A stretch of 64,000 nucleotides of DNA from CAVUAN01 sp963739435 (GTDB lineage Bacteria; Acidobacteriota; Thermoanaerobaculia; UBA5066; Gp7-AA6). Made by a program: the position numbers and the translations under genes. The notes below the pieces were generated by a model that had not been told where the DNA came from, searched no databases, and was given only the letters and a program-made list of their open reading frames with translations. Shown piece after piece: positions 1 to 8,079 of this stretch. The stretch spans positions 62,001 through 126,000 of the forward strand of contig CAVUAN010000021.1 of NCBI GenBank assembly GCA_963739435.1, given 5' to 3'. Positions within the stretch are counted from its first letter, which is position 1; each line of letters starts with the position of its first letter.

Positions 1-1
1 C

Positions 2-43
2 GCCGAAACGGTCGTCGAGGGGATCGAAGCCGGGGAGAAATAA
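2..43 (+). CDS. korA: 2-oxoacid:ferredoxin oxidoreductase alpha subunit, C-terminal end (partial)
   Basis: Only the last 13 codons (AETVVEGIEAGEK) and a TAA stop are in the window. The reading frame stops two bases before the ATG of the beta subunit. In 2-oxoglutarate and related 2-oxoacid:ferredoxin oxidoreductases, alpha and beta genes are adjacent in this order, so the identity is inferred from position; the short tail itself carries no diagnostic motif. Confidence 0.5.
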   Translation, partial: AETVVEGIEAGEK

Positions 44-44
44 G

Positions 45-1085
45 ATGTCCGCCGAAGCCCCGCCCAAGACCCCTCCCGTCAACCGAGCCGGCCTGACCGT
101 CAAGGAATACGGCGGCCTGAAGACCACGCTCTGCGTGGGCTGCGGACACGACGTCATCACGCGCCAGATCACCCAGGCCCTCTACGAGATGGGCATCCCG
201 CCCTACAAGGTCGCAAAGCTTTCCGGCATCGGGTGCTCCTCCAAGACGACCGCCTATTTCGCGGACCGCGGCCACGGCTTCAACGCCGTGCACGGACGCA
301 TGCCGGCCATTGCGACGGGAGCCGCCCTCGCCAATCCGACCCTGCTCGCCGTCGGTGTCTCGGGCGACGGCGACACCGCCTCGATCGGCGCCGGCCAGTT
401 CGTTCACCTTCTGCGCCGCAACGTGCCGATGATCTACATCGTCGAGAACAACGGCGTGTATGGGCTGACCAAGGGCCAGTTCTCCGCCACGGCCGATGCG
501 GGCTCCAAGCTCAAGACCGGTGTCACAAACGAGCTGCCGGCCATCGACCTCTGCGCCCTGGCGATCGAGCTCGGCTGCGGCTACGTGGCCAGGTCGTTCT
601 CGGGCGACATGAAGCAGCTCCTCGGGCTGCTCAAGGGGGCGATGGCCCACCGCGGCACCGCCCTGCTCGACGTGATCTCGCCGTGCGTCACATTCAACAA
701 CCACGACCTGTCGACGAAGTCGTACAAGTGGGCCAAGGACCACGAGGAACCGATCCACGAGATCGGCTTCGTGCCGTACTTCGATGAGATCACGGTCGAC
801 TACGACCCCGGCACGACCCAGGACGTGCGCCTCCACGACGGCTCGCACATCCGTTTGAAGAAGCTGCGCGCCGACTATGACGCCACGGACAAGAAGCAGG
901 CCATGAACCTGGTCTTCGAGGCCCAGCAGAAGCGCGAGTTCCTGACCGGCCTGATCTACGTCGAGCCGGACAAACAGGACTTCCTGTCGCTCTTGAACGC
1001 CGAGGAACCCCTCGCGACGCTCCCGCCCGAGAAGACCCGCCCCGGACGCGAGGCCCTCGCGGAGATCATGAACGGCCTGATGTGA
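45..1085 (+). CDS. korB: 2-oxoacid:ferredoxin oxidoreductase beta subunit (2-oxoglutarate type)
   Basis: Thiamine-pyrophosphate-binding beta subunit that, with the alpha subunit, decarboxylates a 2-oxoacid to the acyl-CoA and reduces ferredoxin in the cytoplasm. The protein has 346 residues, a normal size. The CVGCGHD segment near residue 31, GIGCSS near residue 62 and CVTFNNHD near residue 208 supply the cysteines expected for the 4Fe-4S cluster; GDGDTASIG followed by VENNGVYGLTKGQ is the TPP/Mg binding motif. 2-oxoglutarate is the likeliest substrate by overall resemblance, but pyruvate or other 2-oxoacids cannot be excluded. The start lies directly after the alpha-subunit stop, suggesting translational coupling. 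Confidence 0.9.
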   Translation: MSAEAPPKTPPVNRAGLTVKEYGGLKTTLCVGCGHDVITRQITQALYEMGIPPYKVAKLSGIGCSSKTTAYFADRGHGFNAVHGRMPAIATGAALANPTLLAVGVSGDGDTASIGAGQFVHLLRRNVPMIYIVENNGVYGLTKGQFSATADAGSKLKTGVTNELPAIDLCALAIELGCGYVARSFSGDMKQLLGLLKGAMAHRGTALLDVISPCVTFNNHDLSTKSYKWAKDHEEPIHEIGFVPYFDEITVDYDPGTTQDVRLHDGSHIRLKKLRADYDATDKKQAMNLVFEAQQKREFLTGLIYVEPDKQDFLSLLNAEEPLATLPPEKTRPGREALAEIMNGLM

Positions 1086-1103
1086 TTTGGTGCCACGCCT
1101 TCA

Positions 1104-1212
1104 CCCTCTCCCCTCGGGAGAGGGCAGGGTGAGGGGATGACTGACGCCGCTTTCATCCGCTAGCTCGGCACCAGTTCCCCCCTCACCCCAACCCTCTCCC
1201 GGAGGGAGAGGG
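1104..1212. repeat. Paired palindromic repeat, copy 1
   Basis: Two copies of a CCCTCTCCC...GGGAGAGGG palindrome, each followed on its inner side by a GGTGAGGGG block, face each other in inverted orientation about 40 bp apart. The same doublet occurs near 9.9, 42.0 and 62.9 kb. It fills the space between korB and the molybdoprotein gene. The arrangement is like REP doublets (BIME/REPIN); no transposase is seen. Confidence 0.85.
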
Positions 1213-1229
1213 AGCCTAGAATCCCTTCG

Positions 1230-3395
1230 ATGCAATTTCCCTTCGGCCTCGGCGAAACGAAACCCCGGCACTTCCGCGAGATGGCGCGGGTGGCCTGGGA
1301 GAACCGATCGGAGCTCCCCTTCGCCTGGCGGATCCTGTCGCGGGGCGTCTGCGACGGCTGCGCGCTCGGCACCTCCGGCCTCTCGGACTGGACGATCGAA
1401 GGCACTCACCTCTGCATGGTGCGCCTCGAGCTCCTGCGCCTGAACACGATGCCCGCACTCGACCCGGCCCGGCTCGCCGACGCCGGAGCGCTCAAGGGCC
1501 TCTCGTCGCGCGGCCTCCGGGATCTCGGCCGCTTGCCCGAGCCCATGGTGCGGCGGGCGGGCGAGCAGGGTTTCCGGGTCATCTCCTGGGACGAGGCGCT
1601 CGATCTCGCGGGCGCGCGCCTTGGCCAGGCCGATCCGAATCGTGTCGCCTTCTACCTGACCTCGCGGGGGATCCCGAACGAGACCTACTACGCCGCGCAG
1701 AAAGCGGCTCGCTTCCTCGGAACGAGCCACGTGGACAATTCGGCGCGCCTCTGCCATGCCGCCTCGACTTCGGCCATGAAGGGCATGCTCGGCCATGGAG
1801 CCTCGACTTGCAGCTACCGCGACTGGCTCGGCGCCGACTTGATCGTGCTCTTCGGATCGAACGTCCCCAACAACCAGCCCGTCACCACGAAGTACCTCCA
1901 TGCCGGCAAAGAAGAACGGCGCTTCGATCGCCGTCGTCAACCCGTACCGCGAGCCGGGGCTCGAGCGGTACTGGATCCCGTCCGAGCCCGGCAGCGCATT
2001 GCTTGGAACGCGCCTGGCCGACCACTGGTTCGAGGTGGACACGGGCGGGGATCTCGGGTTCCTCTGCGGCGTTCTGAAGGCCCTGCTCGATCTGCCGGGC
2101 GGCGTCGATCGAGACTTCGTCGGGCGGAGCACGACGGGATTCGAAGAGGCCGCGCGCGCGGTGCGGGGACACTCGTGGGAAGCCCTGGAGCGCGCCAGCG
2201 GAGCCCCGCGCTCGCGGATGCAGGAGTTCGCCCGCCTGCTCGTCGCCCGGCCGAACGCCCACTTCGTCTGGTCCATGGGACTGACGCAGCACGCCCACGG
2301 CGTCGCAACCATCCGGGCTCTGGTGAACGTCGGGCTGGCACGGGGGCTGCCGGGCCGGCCCCACCGGGGCCTCATGCCGATCCGCGGGCATTCGGGAGTC
2401 CAGGGCGGCGCGGAGGTCGGGCTGCGCGCCGAACCCCGGCAACGAGGCCCTGGACCGCTGGCAGGAGGTCTGGGGATTCTCTCCCCCGCGGTTTCCCGGC
2501 CGGGCGGCCATCGAGCAGATCGAGGCCGCCGCGCAACGGCAAGCTCGACGTCTTCTGGATCGTGGGCGGCAATTTCCTGGAGACCGTGCCCGACGAGGAG
2601 CGAAGCCGCCGGGCGCTCGACCGTCCGGGGCTGCGCATCCACCAGGACATCGTCCTCTCGTGCGCGATGCCTGGTCCCGCCCTCGGACACCGTCCTCCTC
2701 CTGCCGGCAGCGACCCGCTACGAGACGCCGGGCGGCGTGACCGAGACTTCGACCGAGCGCCGCATCATCTTCTCTCCCGAGATTCCCGGCCGGAGGATCG
2801 GCACGGCGCGGCCCGAGTGGGAGGTGTTCCTCGAGGCTGCCGCCCGGGCCCGGCCGTGGGAGGCAGGCCGGATCCGGTGCGCGGGCACAGCCGAGCTGCG
2901 CCGGGAGATGGCCAGCGCGATTCCGCTCTACTCCGGCATCGAGACTCTCAAGCTCGCGGGCGACCAGGTCCAGTGGGGCGGTCCCGACCCTCTACGCGGA
3001 CGGCTCCTTCGCGACACCGGACGGCAAGGCGCACTTCGCCGCCGGTTGCTCTGCCCGGGCGCCCGGCGCGCGAGGGCCTTCTCAACGTCTCGACCCGCCG
3101 GGGCAAGCAGTTCAACTCGATGGTGCAGCGGGAAGTCGATCCTCTGACCGGGGCCTCGCGCGAGGATGTCCTCATCAGCCCGGAGGACGCCGCGAGGCTC
3201 CATCTCTCCCCGGGCCACCCGGTCCGCCTCGTCTCCGAGGACGGGGACTTCCACGGCCGCGTCCTTCTCGCGCCGATCAAGCCGGGCAATATCGAGGTCC
3301 ACTGGCCGGAGGGGATGGCACTGCTATCGACCTCTATCGACGGGGAGTCCGGCGAGCCGGACTACAACGCGTTGGTCAGGATCGAGAAAGGCTAG
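1230..3395 (+). CDS. FdhF/YdeP-family molybdopterin oxidoreductase (frameshifted)
   Basis: Cytoplasmic molybdopterin oxidoreductase alpha-subunit-like protein of about 719 residues after repair. The N-terminus has VCDGCALGTSGLSDW and THLCMVRLELLRLNTMPALD, typical of the YdeP-like branch; the middle has RGHSGVQGGAEVG and FWIVGGNFLETVPD; the C-terminus has NSMVQREVDPLTGASREDV and a molybdopterin-dinucleotide binding domain. The reading frame changes six times, near 1905, 2420, 2531, 2670, 2986 and 3045; removing one base at each place gives one continuous, well-conserved protein. Natural substrate is not known for most of this family. It converges on nuoI with a 4-bp overlap. Given similar shifts in essential genes here, sequence error is more likely than pseudogenisation. 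Confidence 0.75.
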   Translation: MQFPFGLGETKPRHFREMARVAWENRSELPFAWRILSRGVCDGCALGTSGLSDWTIEGTHLCMVRLELLRLNTMPALDPARLADAGALKGLSSRGLRDLGRLPEPMVRRAGEQGFRVISWDEALDLAGARLGQADPNRVAFYLTSRGIPNETYYAAQKAARFLGTSHVDNSARLCHAASTSAMKGMLGHGASTCSYRDWLGADLIVLFGSNVPNNQPVTTKYLHAGKEERRFDRRRQPVPRAGARAVLDPVRARQRIAWNAPGRPLVRGGHGRGSRVPLRRSEGPARSAGRRRSRLRRAEHDGIRRGRARGAGTLVGSPGARQRSPALADAGVRPPARRPAERPLRLVHGTDAARPRRRNHPGSGERRAGTGAAGPAPPGPHADPRAFGSPGRRGGRAARRTPATRPWTAGRRSGDSLPRGFPAGRPSSRSRPPRNGKLDVFWIVGGNFLETVPDEERSRRALDRPGLRIHQDIVLSCAMPGPALGHRPPPAGSDPLRDAGRRDRDFDRAPHHLLSRDSRPEDRHGAARVGGVPRGCRPGPAVGGRPDPVRGHSRAAPGDGQRDSALLRHRDSQARGRPGPVGRSRPSTRTAPSRHRTARRTSPPVALPGRPAREGLLNVSTRRGKQFNSMVQREVDPLTGASREDVLISPEDAARLHLSPGHPVRLVSEDGDFHGRVLLAPIKPGNIEVHWPEGMALLSTSIDGESGEPDYNALVRIEKG

Positions 3396-4075
3396 CGGTT
3401 CGCGGTGGATCGCGCGTTCAGGGGCCCGGGGCCCTGCTGGCGGTAGACGGGAAGGACCCCGGCGCCGCGGAGCGTGTCGCGCTCGCCGGACCCGGCCACG
3501 ACCGGCTCGGTGGACGCGTCGGTCGGCGGCGTCGTCCCGTCCCCGGGATAGTAGGGCCTGTAACCCCATCCGTCCTTGACGGGCACCCCGGCTGTCTCCC
3601 GCAGCTTGTCGATGCCATAAACGGCCTGTTCGCGAGTGAAGAACGCCATCTCGTAGTCTCCCGTCATCCAGATGGCATCCTTGGGACAAGCGTCGACACA
3701 AAAGCCGCAGAAGACGCAGCGCAGCATGTCGATGTCGAAGACGACGGGGTACTTCTCGTAGGCGACCTTCGGATGCTCGCCCGCCACGATCGTGATGCAC
3801 TCGGCCGGGCAGGCCTGCTGGCACATGAAACACGCCACGCACTTGAGCGTCCCGTCCTCGCGAGCCTTCAAGACGTGCTTGCCCCGGAAGCGGCCCGAGT
3901 ACTCGCGCTTCTGCTCCGGGTAGAGGATGGTCGGGAGATTCTTCAAGTTCACGATGTTCCGGAGCAGGTGGCCGATCGTGACGCGCATGCCCCGCACGAT
4001 CTCCGGGTAGTAGAGACGCTGCAGGAGCGTCAAGGTCTTCGGGACGCGGGCTCCCACGTCGATGACGCCGCTCAT
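3392..4075 (-). CDS. nuoI: NADH-quinone oxidoreductase subunit I
   Basis: Complex I Q-module subunit carrying the two 4Fe-4S clusters that pass electrons toward NuoB. The 227-residue protein has CVACFMCQQACP (Cys 79, 82, 85, 89) and CVFCGFCVDACP (Cys 120, 123, 126, 130). The start ATG overlaps the nuoCD stop as ATGA, which fixes the start. A proline-rich tail of about 60 residues after the second cluster is longer than in the E. coli protein (180 residues). It is the last gene of the nuoB-nuoCD-nuoI run; nuoH, which commonly precedes it, is absent here. Confidence 0.93.
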   Translation of the reverse strand: MSGVIDVGARVPKTLTLLQRLYYPEIVRGMRVTIGHLLRNIVNLKNLPTILYPEQKREYSGRFRGKHVLKAREDGTLKCVACFMCQQACPAECITIVAGEHPKVAYEKYPVVFDIDMLRCVFCGFCVDACPKDAIWMTGDYEMAFFTREQAVYGIDKLRETAGVPVKDGWGYRPYYPGDGTTPPTDASTEPVVAGSGERDTLRGAGVLPVYRQQGPGPLNARSTANR

Positions 4076-5805
4076 CGGTCGAGCTCCCCGGCGATGACGT
4101 TCAAGGTCCCCAGCGTCGCGATGGCGTCGGAAATGGTGCCACCCAGGATGATCTTCTCGAAGGCGGCCATGTTCGGAAAGCATGGCGGCCGGACCTTCAG
4201 GCGGTAGGGTCCGCCGCCCCCGGCCGCGATCGCATAGAAGCCGAGCTCGCCGTTGGCGCCCTCGATCCACTCGTAGCGCTCGCCGGCCGGAACGCGGATG
4301 CCTTCCATGACGAGCTTGAAGTGGTAGATGAGCGATTCCATGTCGTGGTAGACGGCGTCCTTGGGCGGCAGGACAACGTGCCAGTCATCCGAGCTGACAG
4401 GCCCATGGGAAGGCATCCGGTCGAGGGCCTGACGGATGATGGAAAGCGACTGGCGCATTTCCTCCATGCGCACCAGGTAGCGGGCGAAGTTGTCCCCATC
4501 GGTGGCGATCGGCACGTCCCAGTCGAACGTGTCGTAGAAGTCGTAGGGCCTCGCGCGCCGCACGTCGTAGGGCACCCCCGTCGAGCGCAGCATCGGGCCC
4601 GTGATGCCCCAGGCGACCGCCTGGTCGCGCGTCAGAACGCCGGTCCCCTGGAGGCGATTGCGGACGATGCGGTTGTTGGTGACGAGCTTGTCCACGTCGT
4701 CCAGGAACTTCGGGATCGACTCGAGCAGCGTCCGGCAGCGCGCCGCAAAGTCGTCCGGGACGTCGATGGCGAGCCCGCCGACGCGCACGTACGACACCGT
4801 GAGGCGCGCCCCGCAGCACGCCTCGAGCAGCCCGTAGATCCCCTCGCGGGGCTGGTAGAGGTACCAGAAGTTCGTCAGCGCGCCGATGTCGACGAGGTTC
4901 GCCCCGATGTCGACGCAATGGTCCATGATCCGGGAGAACTCGGACAGGATCGTGCGCACGAGCTTGCCCCGGTCGGGAACCTCGATGCCCAGCATCTTCT
5001 CGACCACCCGCACGTAGCCGACGCCGTTGATCATGGCCGAGACGTAGTTGAGCCGGTCGGTGAAGGGAATGACCTGGTTCCAGTTGTGGCGCTCTGCCAT
5101 CTTCTCGAAGCACCGATGGAGGTAGCCGATCTGCGTTTCGGCTCGCACGATCTTTTCGCCGTCCAGGCGCGCGAGCAGGTGGACGATGCCGTGGGTGGCT
5201 GGGTGAGATGGCCCGATCGAAAGCGTCTGCGTCTCGAAATGTCCGGAGCGCTCGTCGGTCTCCGCGGTCCAGGCGGGCCAGACCGCGTCCTCCTCCGTGG
5301 CAAACCAGCGCTGGCCCGGCGCATAGTCCTTGCGCAGGGGGTGGCCGACGAAGCCGTCGTGACAGAGAAGGCGGCGCAGGTTCGGGTGTCCTTCGAACTC
5401 GAACCCGAACAGATCGTAGGCCTCCCGCTCGTACCAGTCGGCGGCCGGCCAGGTGGAAGACACCGTTGGCAGCCTCGGGCTCTCGGGATCGGGCAGCAGC
5501 ACCTTGACGCGCACGTGCTCGTTTCGAGTCAGCGAATGGAGGTGGGACACGGCTTCGAACCGTGTCGCCTGGCCCCGCCGCCGCAGGTTGTCCACTCCGG
5601 CCATGTCGAGGAAGAGGTCGAAGCGGCACTCCGGATCGTCCCGCAGGAACCTCGCCAGCGACGGCCACGCCTCCGGGCCGACTTCGAGCGTCGGGAGGTC
5701 GAGATCGCGGACGTCCACGAGGCCGGCCAGCGGCGAGCCGGACACGCGCGCGCGCAGCCGTTCGGCCGGGGCGGAGAGGGCCGGGGTTTCGACCTCGGCC
5801 GTCAT
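4072..5805 (-). CDS. nuoCD: NADH-quinone oxidoreductase fused subunits C and D
   Basis: Natural fusion of NuoC (about residues 1-185, with WYEREAYDLFGFEFEGHPNL) and NuoD (about residues 195-577, starting at GHFETQTLSIGPSHPATHG and ending ILGGTISDAIATLGTLNVI). The two proteins form the quinone-binding part of the peripheral arm. The NiFe-ligand cysteines of related hydrogenases are absent, as expected for true complex I. Fusion is known from enterobacteria, whereas many other phyla keep the genes separate. ATG overlaps the nuoB stop (ATGA), and the stop overlaps the nuoI start in the same way; a longer upstream reading frame is rejected because it would run through nuoB. Confidence 0.93.
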   Translation of the reverse strand: MTAEVETPALSAPAERLRARVSGSPLAGLVDVRDLDLPTLEVGPEAWPSLARFLRDDPECRFDLFLDMAGVDNLRRRGQATRFEAVSHLHSLTRNEHVRVKVLLPDPESPRLPTVSSTWPAADWYEREAYDLFGFEFEGHPNLRRLLCHDGFVGHPLRKDYAPGQRWFATEEDAVWPAWTAETDERSGHFETQTLSIGPSHPATHGIVHLLARLDGEKIVRAETQIGYLHRCFEKMAERHNWNQVIPFTDRLNYVSAMINGVGYVRVVEKMLGIEVPDRGKLVRTILSEFSRIMDHCVDIGANLVDIGALTNFWYLYQPREGIYGLLEACCGARLTVSYVRVGGLAIDVPDDFAARCRTLLESIPKFLDDVDKLVTNNRIVRNRLQGTGVLTRDQAVAWGITGPMLRSTGVPYDVRRARPYDFYDTFDWDVPIATDGDNFARYLVRMEEMRQSLSIIRQALDRMPSHGPVSSDDWHVVLPPKDAVYHDMESLIYHFKLVMEGIRVPAGERYEWIEGANGELGFYAIAAGGGGPYRLKVRPPCFPNMAAFEKIILGGTISDAIATLGTLNVIAGELDR

Positions 5806-6344
5806 GCGGGACGCGAGGCGGCGCGCCGCGCCGACCGGCTGTCGCGCGACATCTCGCCCGAGGTGATTTTCTTCTGCAGCTCGAGAAAGCCGTGCAACAG
5901 CTCCTCGGGAGTCGGCGGGCACCCGGGCACGTAGACGTCCACCGGAATGATCTCGTCGATCCCCTGCGTGACGTGGTACGCGCGGTAGAACCCGCCCGAG
6001 GAGGCGCAGACGCCCATCGAGATGACCCACTTGGGCTCGGGCATCTCATCGTAGATCCTGCGCAGCACCGGCGCCTGTTTGTCCGTCACGGTGCCCGCGA
6101 CGATCAACAGGTCCGCCTGCCGGGGCGAAAACCGGACGACTTCGGCCCCGAAACGCGAGAGATCGTAGTGAGAAGAGACAACCGACATGAACTCGATCCC
6201 GCAGCAAGCCGTCGCGAAGGGAAAGGGAAAGAGGGAGTTGCTGCGGGCCCAGGCGGCGAGCACCTCCACCCGGGTGGTGAAGAAATCAACCCCGCCGGCC
6301 GCTGTTGGGCCAAGTACGGGAAGCTTCGGGCTCGAGGAGGTCAT
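5802..6344 (-). CDS. nuoB: NADH-quinone oxidoreductase subunit B
   Basis: Carries cluster N2, the last iron-sulfur centre before quinone. The 180-residue protein has the tandem cysteines of ATACCGIEFM, then GVCASSGG and VPGCPPTPEEL, giving all four ligands. It starts the short nuoB-nuoCD-nuoI operon; nuoA, which usually precedes nuoB, is missing, and the peptide deformylase gene lies upstream instead. A purine-rich GGAGACGGAAG stretch lies about 5 bp before the ATG and can serve as ribosome binding site; a TAGAAT hexamer sits about 20 bp upstream in the def-nuoB gap. Confidence 0.93.
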   Translation of the reverse strand: MTSSSPKLPVLGPTAAGGVDFFTTRVEVLAAWARSNSLFPFPFATACCGIEFMSVVSSHYDLSRFGAEVVRFSPRQADLLIVAGTVTDKQAPVLRRIYDEMPEPKWVISMGVCASSGGFYRAYHVTQGIDEIIPVDVYVPGCPPTPEELLHGFLELQKKITSGEMSRDSRSARRAASRPA

Positions 6345-6372
6345 CGGGCTTCCGTCTCCAGGCCGGATTCTA

Positions 6373-6888
6373 TCAGCCGAGATTGATCGTGTAGACGAGC
6401 GACTTCATGTCGCGCATCCGGTCGAGATAGACGGTGCCGCCGCAGTGATCGATCTCGTGCTGCAGGACGCGCGCGTGATACCCCGATGCCTCGAAGGCGA
6501 CGGGAGAGCCCGAGCGATCCAGGGCGCGCACGCGCACCGTCGCGAAACGCGGCACGACGCCGCCCCACAGAAACGGCACCGAGAGGCAGCCCTCCGAATC
6601 TTCCTCGACATCCGAGCCCACCGGCTCATAGCTCGCGTTGAAAAGGGCCGTCAGCGGAACGGTGGCTTCCTTGCGCCGGCGCTTCTCCGGGTTGACCTCG
6701 TAGAGAAAGATCTTCAGAGGCGTGAAGACCTGCGGCGCGGCGATGCCCGTGCCGTCGTACTCCCGCATCGTGTCCTCGAGGTCGGCGAGAAACGGCTCGT
6801 AGTCGCCCCGGGCGATGGCCTGCGGGTCCACCTCACGCGACACCTCGCGCAAAGTCTTGACTCCGAGCTTCGCCACTTTCAGGATCAT
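6373..6888 (-). CDS. def: Peptide deformylase
   Basis: Removes the formyl group from the initiator methionine of nascent proteins; metalloenzyme of 171 residues. All three family motifs are present: GTGIAAPQV (motif 1), EGCLSVP (motif 2, with the metal-binding Cys) and QHEIDHCGG (motif 3, with both His ligands and the catalytic Glu). The ATG chosen gives the usual MILKVAKLG N-terminus; an array of heptamer repeats occupies the place where a Shine-Dalgarno sequence should be, and none is visible. It is followed by nuoB after 28 bp. Confidence 0.93.
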   Translation of the reverse strand: MILKVAKLGVKTLREVSREVDPQAIARGDYEPFLADLEDTMREYDGTGIAAPQVFTPLKIFLYEVNPEKRRRKEATVPLTALFNASYEPVGSDVEEDSEGCLSVPFLWGGVVPRFATVRVRALDRSGSPVAFEASGYHARVLQHEIDHCGGTVYLDRMRDMKSLVYTINLG

Positions 6889-6889
6889 T

Positions 6890-6921
6890 GGACTTTGGAC
6901 TTTGGACTTTGGACTTTGGAC
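6890..6921. repeat. Heptamer tandem array abutting the def start codon
   Basis: Four complete copies plus four bases of GGACTTT (AAAGTCC on the def strand) lie head to tail and end one base before the def ATG, filling the ribosome-binding region. Confidence 0.9.
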
Positions 6922-6941
6922 GCTCGGTCCGTCGTCGGTAT

Positions 6942-7017
6942 TGGTGCCCAGGGACGGAATTGAACCGCCGACACAGGGATTTTCAGTCCCTTGCTCTACC
7001 AACTGAGCTACCTGGGC
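6942..7017 (-). tRNA. tRNA-Phe (GAA)
   Basis: A 76-nt cloverleaf reads GCCCAGG...CCTGGGC in the acceptor stem with an encoded CCA end. The D arm contains AGCTCAGTTGGTAGAGC, the anticodon arm GGGACTGAAAATCCC gives anticodon GAA, and the T arm contains GGTTCAATTCC. A strong promoter lies just upstream. Confidence 0.97.
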
Positions 7018-7031
7018 GGGCCGAAGCGCGT

Positions 7032-7060
7032 ACCCTAACAAGGGGGTGGACCCCTGTCAA
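7032..7060 (-). promoter_or_regulatory. Promoter of tRNA-Phe
   Basis: TTGACA and TAGGGT are separated by exactly 17 bp on the minus strand, with the -10 box 14 bp before the tRNA 5' end. The spacing and the perfect -35 fit a housekeeping sigma factor. Confidence 0.8.
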
Positions 7061-7167
7061 ACCGAGAGGAATTCCACGCCGGCTGTTCCCGTTGTTTCTC
7101 CGAACGCTCGAGTTGGGATATCGGTCCTGGCTGCATGCTCCATGATTTACAGGAGAGAGGGGTTCGC

Positions 7168-8079
7168 TTGAAGGTCGCCTCGAGGATCACCGCCGTTCTC
7201 GCAGCGCTCGCTGCACTCACTGCCCTTGCCGCTGCTCCGCTCGTCGCCCAGGAGCCCGAACGCGCCGACGGCAACCGTCCTGTCTCGAGCCCGGGCAACA
7301 CCGTCTGGGCCGCGAACTTCGACGCGGCGCGCAAGCTGGCGGCCGGAGCAAACAAGCTGGTGTTCGTCGAGTTCGACGGCGGGCCCGACTGCGGCCAGTG
7401 CCGGCGGATGGATACCCTGCTCTACCCCGCTTTCGATTTCGAGGCCCTCTTGATCCCGATGGTACCTGTCAAGGTGCTCCTCGACTCGGCCGAGGGCAAG
7501 GAGCTGGCACAGCGCTATGCGATCGACCAGACTCCGGCCGTGCTCATCACGACTCCCGAGGGGCGCCTCGCCTTCCTCATGCAGGGCTTCACGAACGCCC
7601 CGGAGTTCTACCGCCAGGCGCATGCCGACCTCGACGCCTACCGCAAGTTTGCGCGCCGCACCGAGGCGCAGGACATCCCGAACCTTTCCGCCCAGGAGGC
7701 TCTCGAGTCCGGCGTCGAGCTGTACCAGCGATTCGACCCGGGCGCCGCCCTGCCGCGCCTGAAACGAGCGGTCTCGGCACCCGACGCAACACCCGGAGTC
7801 CGCGACGAGGCCCGCGAGCAGCTGGCCGCCGTCCAGCTCGAGCTCGGCCAGGTCGCGGCCGCCCGGTCGACGACCGAGGCACTCATCAAGTCCACCCGCG
7901 ACCCCGAGCGCAAAGAGCGCGCCGAGATCTTCCTCGCACAGCTTCCGCTGCACGAAGGCAAGCCCGCCGAGGCCCTCCGGCTCCTCGAGAAGTTCGTCGC
8001 GGATCACCCGAAGTCGATCCACGCCCAGGAGGTCAGGCAAATCATCCGGCAGCTGTCGAACCCGCCGAAGAGCTCATGA
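7168..8079 (+). CDS. Secreted thioredoxin-fold protein with TPR-like C-terminus
   Basis: Predicted exported protein of about 303 residues. A signal peptide (MKVASRITAVLAALAALT..., ending near LVAQ) is followed by a thioredoxin-like domain with a CGQC active-site motif in GGPDCGQCRRMD and a cis-Pro region DQTPAVLITT. The last 130 residues are helical and TPR-like (QEALESGVELYQRF, GKPAEALRLLEKF). A TTG start is preferred because AGGAGAGAGG precedes it at the right distance and the signal peptide then begins cleanly; an ATG 33 bp upstream would add 11 unlikely residues. Its stop overlaps the dsbD ATG (ATGA), so the two probably work together in periplasmic thiol chemistry. Confidence 0.8.
   Translation: MKVASRITAVLAALAALTALAAAPLVAQEPERADGNRPVSSPGNTVWAANFDAARKLAAGANKLVFVEFDGGPDCGQCRRMDTLLYPAFDFEALLIPMVPVKVLLDSAEGKELAQRYAIDQTPAVLITTPEGRLAFLMQGFTNAPEFYRQAHADLDAYRKFARRTEAQDIPNLSAQEALESGVELYQRFDPGAALPRLKRAVSAPDATPGVRDEAREQLAAVQLELGQVAAARSTTEALIKSTRDPERKERAEIFLAQLPLHEGKPAEALRLLEKFVADHPKSIHAQEVRQIIRQLSNPPKSS

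Noticed and set aside
1101..2690. Long minus-strand reading frames across the molybdoprotein gene
   Set aside because: Arg/Pro/Gly-rich shadow frames typical of high-GC DNA; the plus strand encodes conserved molybdopterin motifs.
1230..3395. Molybdoprotein as pseudogene
   Set aside because: Frame breaks are the same kind as those in tuf, fusA and rplD, and the protein is otherwise fully conserved.
4321..5934. 537-codon plus-strand reading frame opposite nuoCD
   Set aside because: Composition is that of an antisense shadow (repeated Val/Asp/His/Arg), without any recognisable domain, and nuoCD is unambiguous.
6890..6921. CRISPR-like array
   Set aside because: Seven-base units without spacers; a simple tandem repeat. 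No cas gene in the window.
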